Below, one piece after another: positions 63,803-64,000 of a DNA stretch of 64,000 bases (the stretch's first letter is position 1; each line of letters opens with the position of its first letter). This DNA is from Forficula auricularia. Lineage: Eukaryota > Arthropoda > Insecta > Dermaptera > Forficulidae. The position numbers and the translations under genes are program-made. The stretch lies in the NCBI GenBank assembly GCA_024734495.1, contig JALMQS010000069.1:33904-97903 (forward strand), given 5' to 3'. The notes below the pieces were generated by a model. That model had not been told where the DNA came from and made no database searches. It saw only the letters and a program-made list of their open reading frames with translations.

Positions 63803-64000
63803 ATGCTAGCTGAACTCCAGACTAAAAAACTTGATTCCAAAAGGGATGAATTCGTAATAGACCTCTGTGAACTTTTTACTGCCCTCAATATCCCCAATGA
63901 AAAAATAAAACATACTTCTTTCAAGATTTATTGGAAAATATTTAAATATGGAACTGCCATCAAAGACTTCACTTCCAACTGCACTTACACTCCCAAAAAT
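63803..64000 (+). CDS. Open frame running off the window end
   Basis: ATG at 63803 opens a frame with no stop for 66 codons to the window edge; the closest upstream stop is at 63770. It includes LDSKRDEFVIDLCELFTALN and KIYWKIFKYGTAIKDF. Composition is less AT-rich than the flank. I do not recognise it. It could be the start of another retroelement ORF1 or a host exon. It is opposite in strand to the adjacent LINE. Confidence 0.4.
   Translation, partial: MLAELQTKKLDSKRDEFVIDLCELFTALNIPNEKIKHTSFKIYWKIFKYGTAIKDFTSNCTYTPKN

Overview
This window looks like AT-rich nuclear DNA from an animal, most likely an arthropod and probably an insect; I cannot name the species. The reasons are the very low gene density, pol III-type SINEs, several non-LTR retrotransposon clades, Penelope-like, mariner, piggyBac and hAT-type remnants, and spliceosomal-style splice signals. 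No complete host gene is visible. Nearly all recognisable coding sequence belongs to mobile elements, and most of it is broken.

Layout. 0-5 kb: a candidate host exon at 80-190 (minus), the first copy of an interspersed element here called family A, CR1-like retrotransposon tails, and a 103-codon open frame without ATG. 5-13 kb: nested insertions, namely a Penelope-type terminal repeat split by a foldback element and a Tc1-type MITE, and a family B repeat split by a LINE and by a tRNA-derived SINE with a clear target duplication. 10-18 kb: three more family A copies, an RTE-like LINE tail, and foldbacks. 18-30 kb: family B copies with an internal ~110-bp tandem unit, a duplicated exon-like segment (21.1 and 29.5 kb), a Penelope-like GIY-YIG endonuclease ORF at 24.3-24.9 kb, and a ~200-bp tandem array. 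30-35.2 kb: a CR1-like ORF2 pseudogene between inverted Penelope-type arms, next to an unusual A-B-A'-B' inverted-repeat block. 35-46 kb: mariner and piggyBac remnants, a 932-bp TIR element that carries one family A copy and sits inside another, and a large region built from repeats of ~220-bp units. 46-57 kb: more MITEs and LINE tails. 57.8-63.6 kb: the best-preserved element, an I-superfamily-like LINE with ORF1 (three CCHC knuckles) and ORF2 (endonuclease, reverse transcriptase, RNase H), both on the minus strand and ending in a long poly-A.

The unifying theme is structural. Many elements are foldbacks, and many carry a compact motif (CTGANGA, one unpaired base, a short hairpin, GAAAC) resembling the hammerhead-ribozyme core known from Penelope-like retroelement terminal repeats. 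Family A carries a 14-bp word up to five times in alternating orientation and has an inner loop that occurs in both orientations among copies, which suggests flipping by recombination or fold-back replication. Several GC-richer, apparently single-copy islands lie between the repeats and may be conserved noncoding (regulatory) elements of an unseen host gene.

Limits: repeat boundaries were read by eye and may be off by tens of bases. Clade names rest on motif recognition, not on searches.
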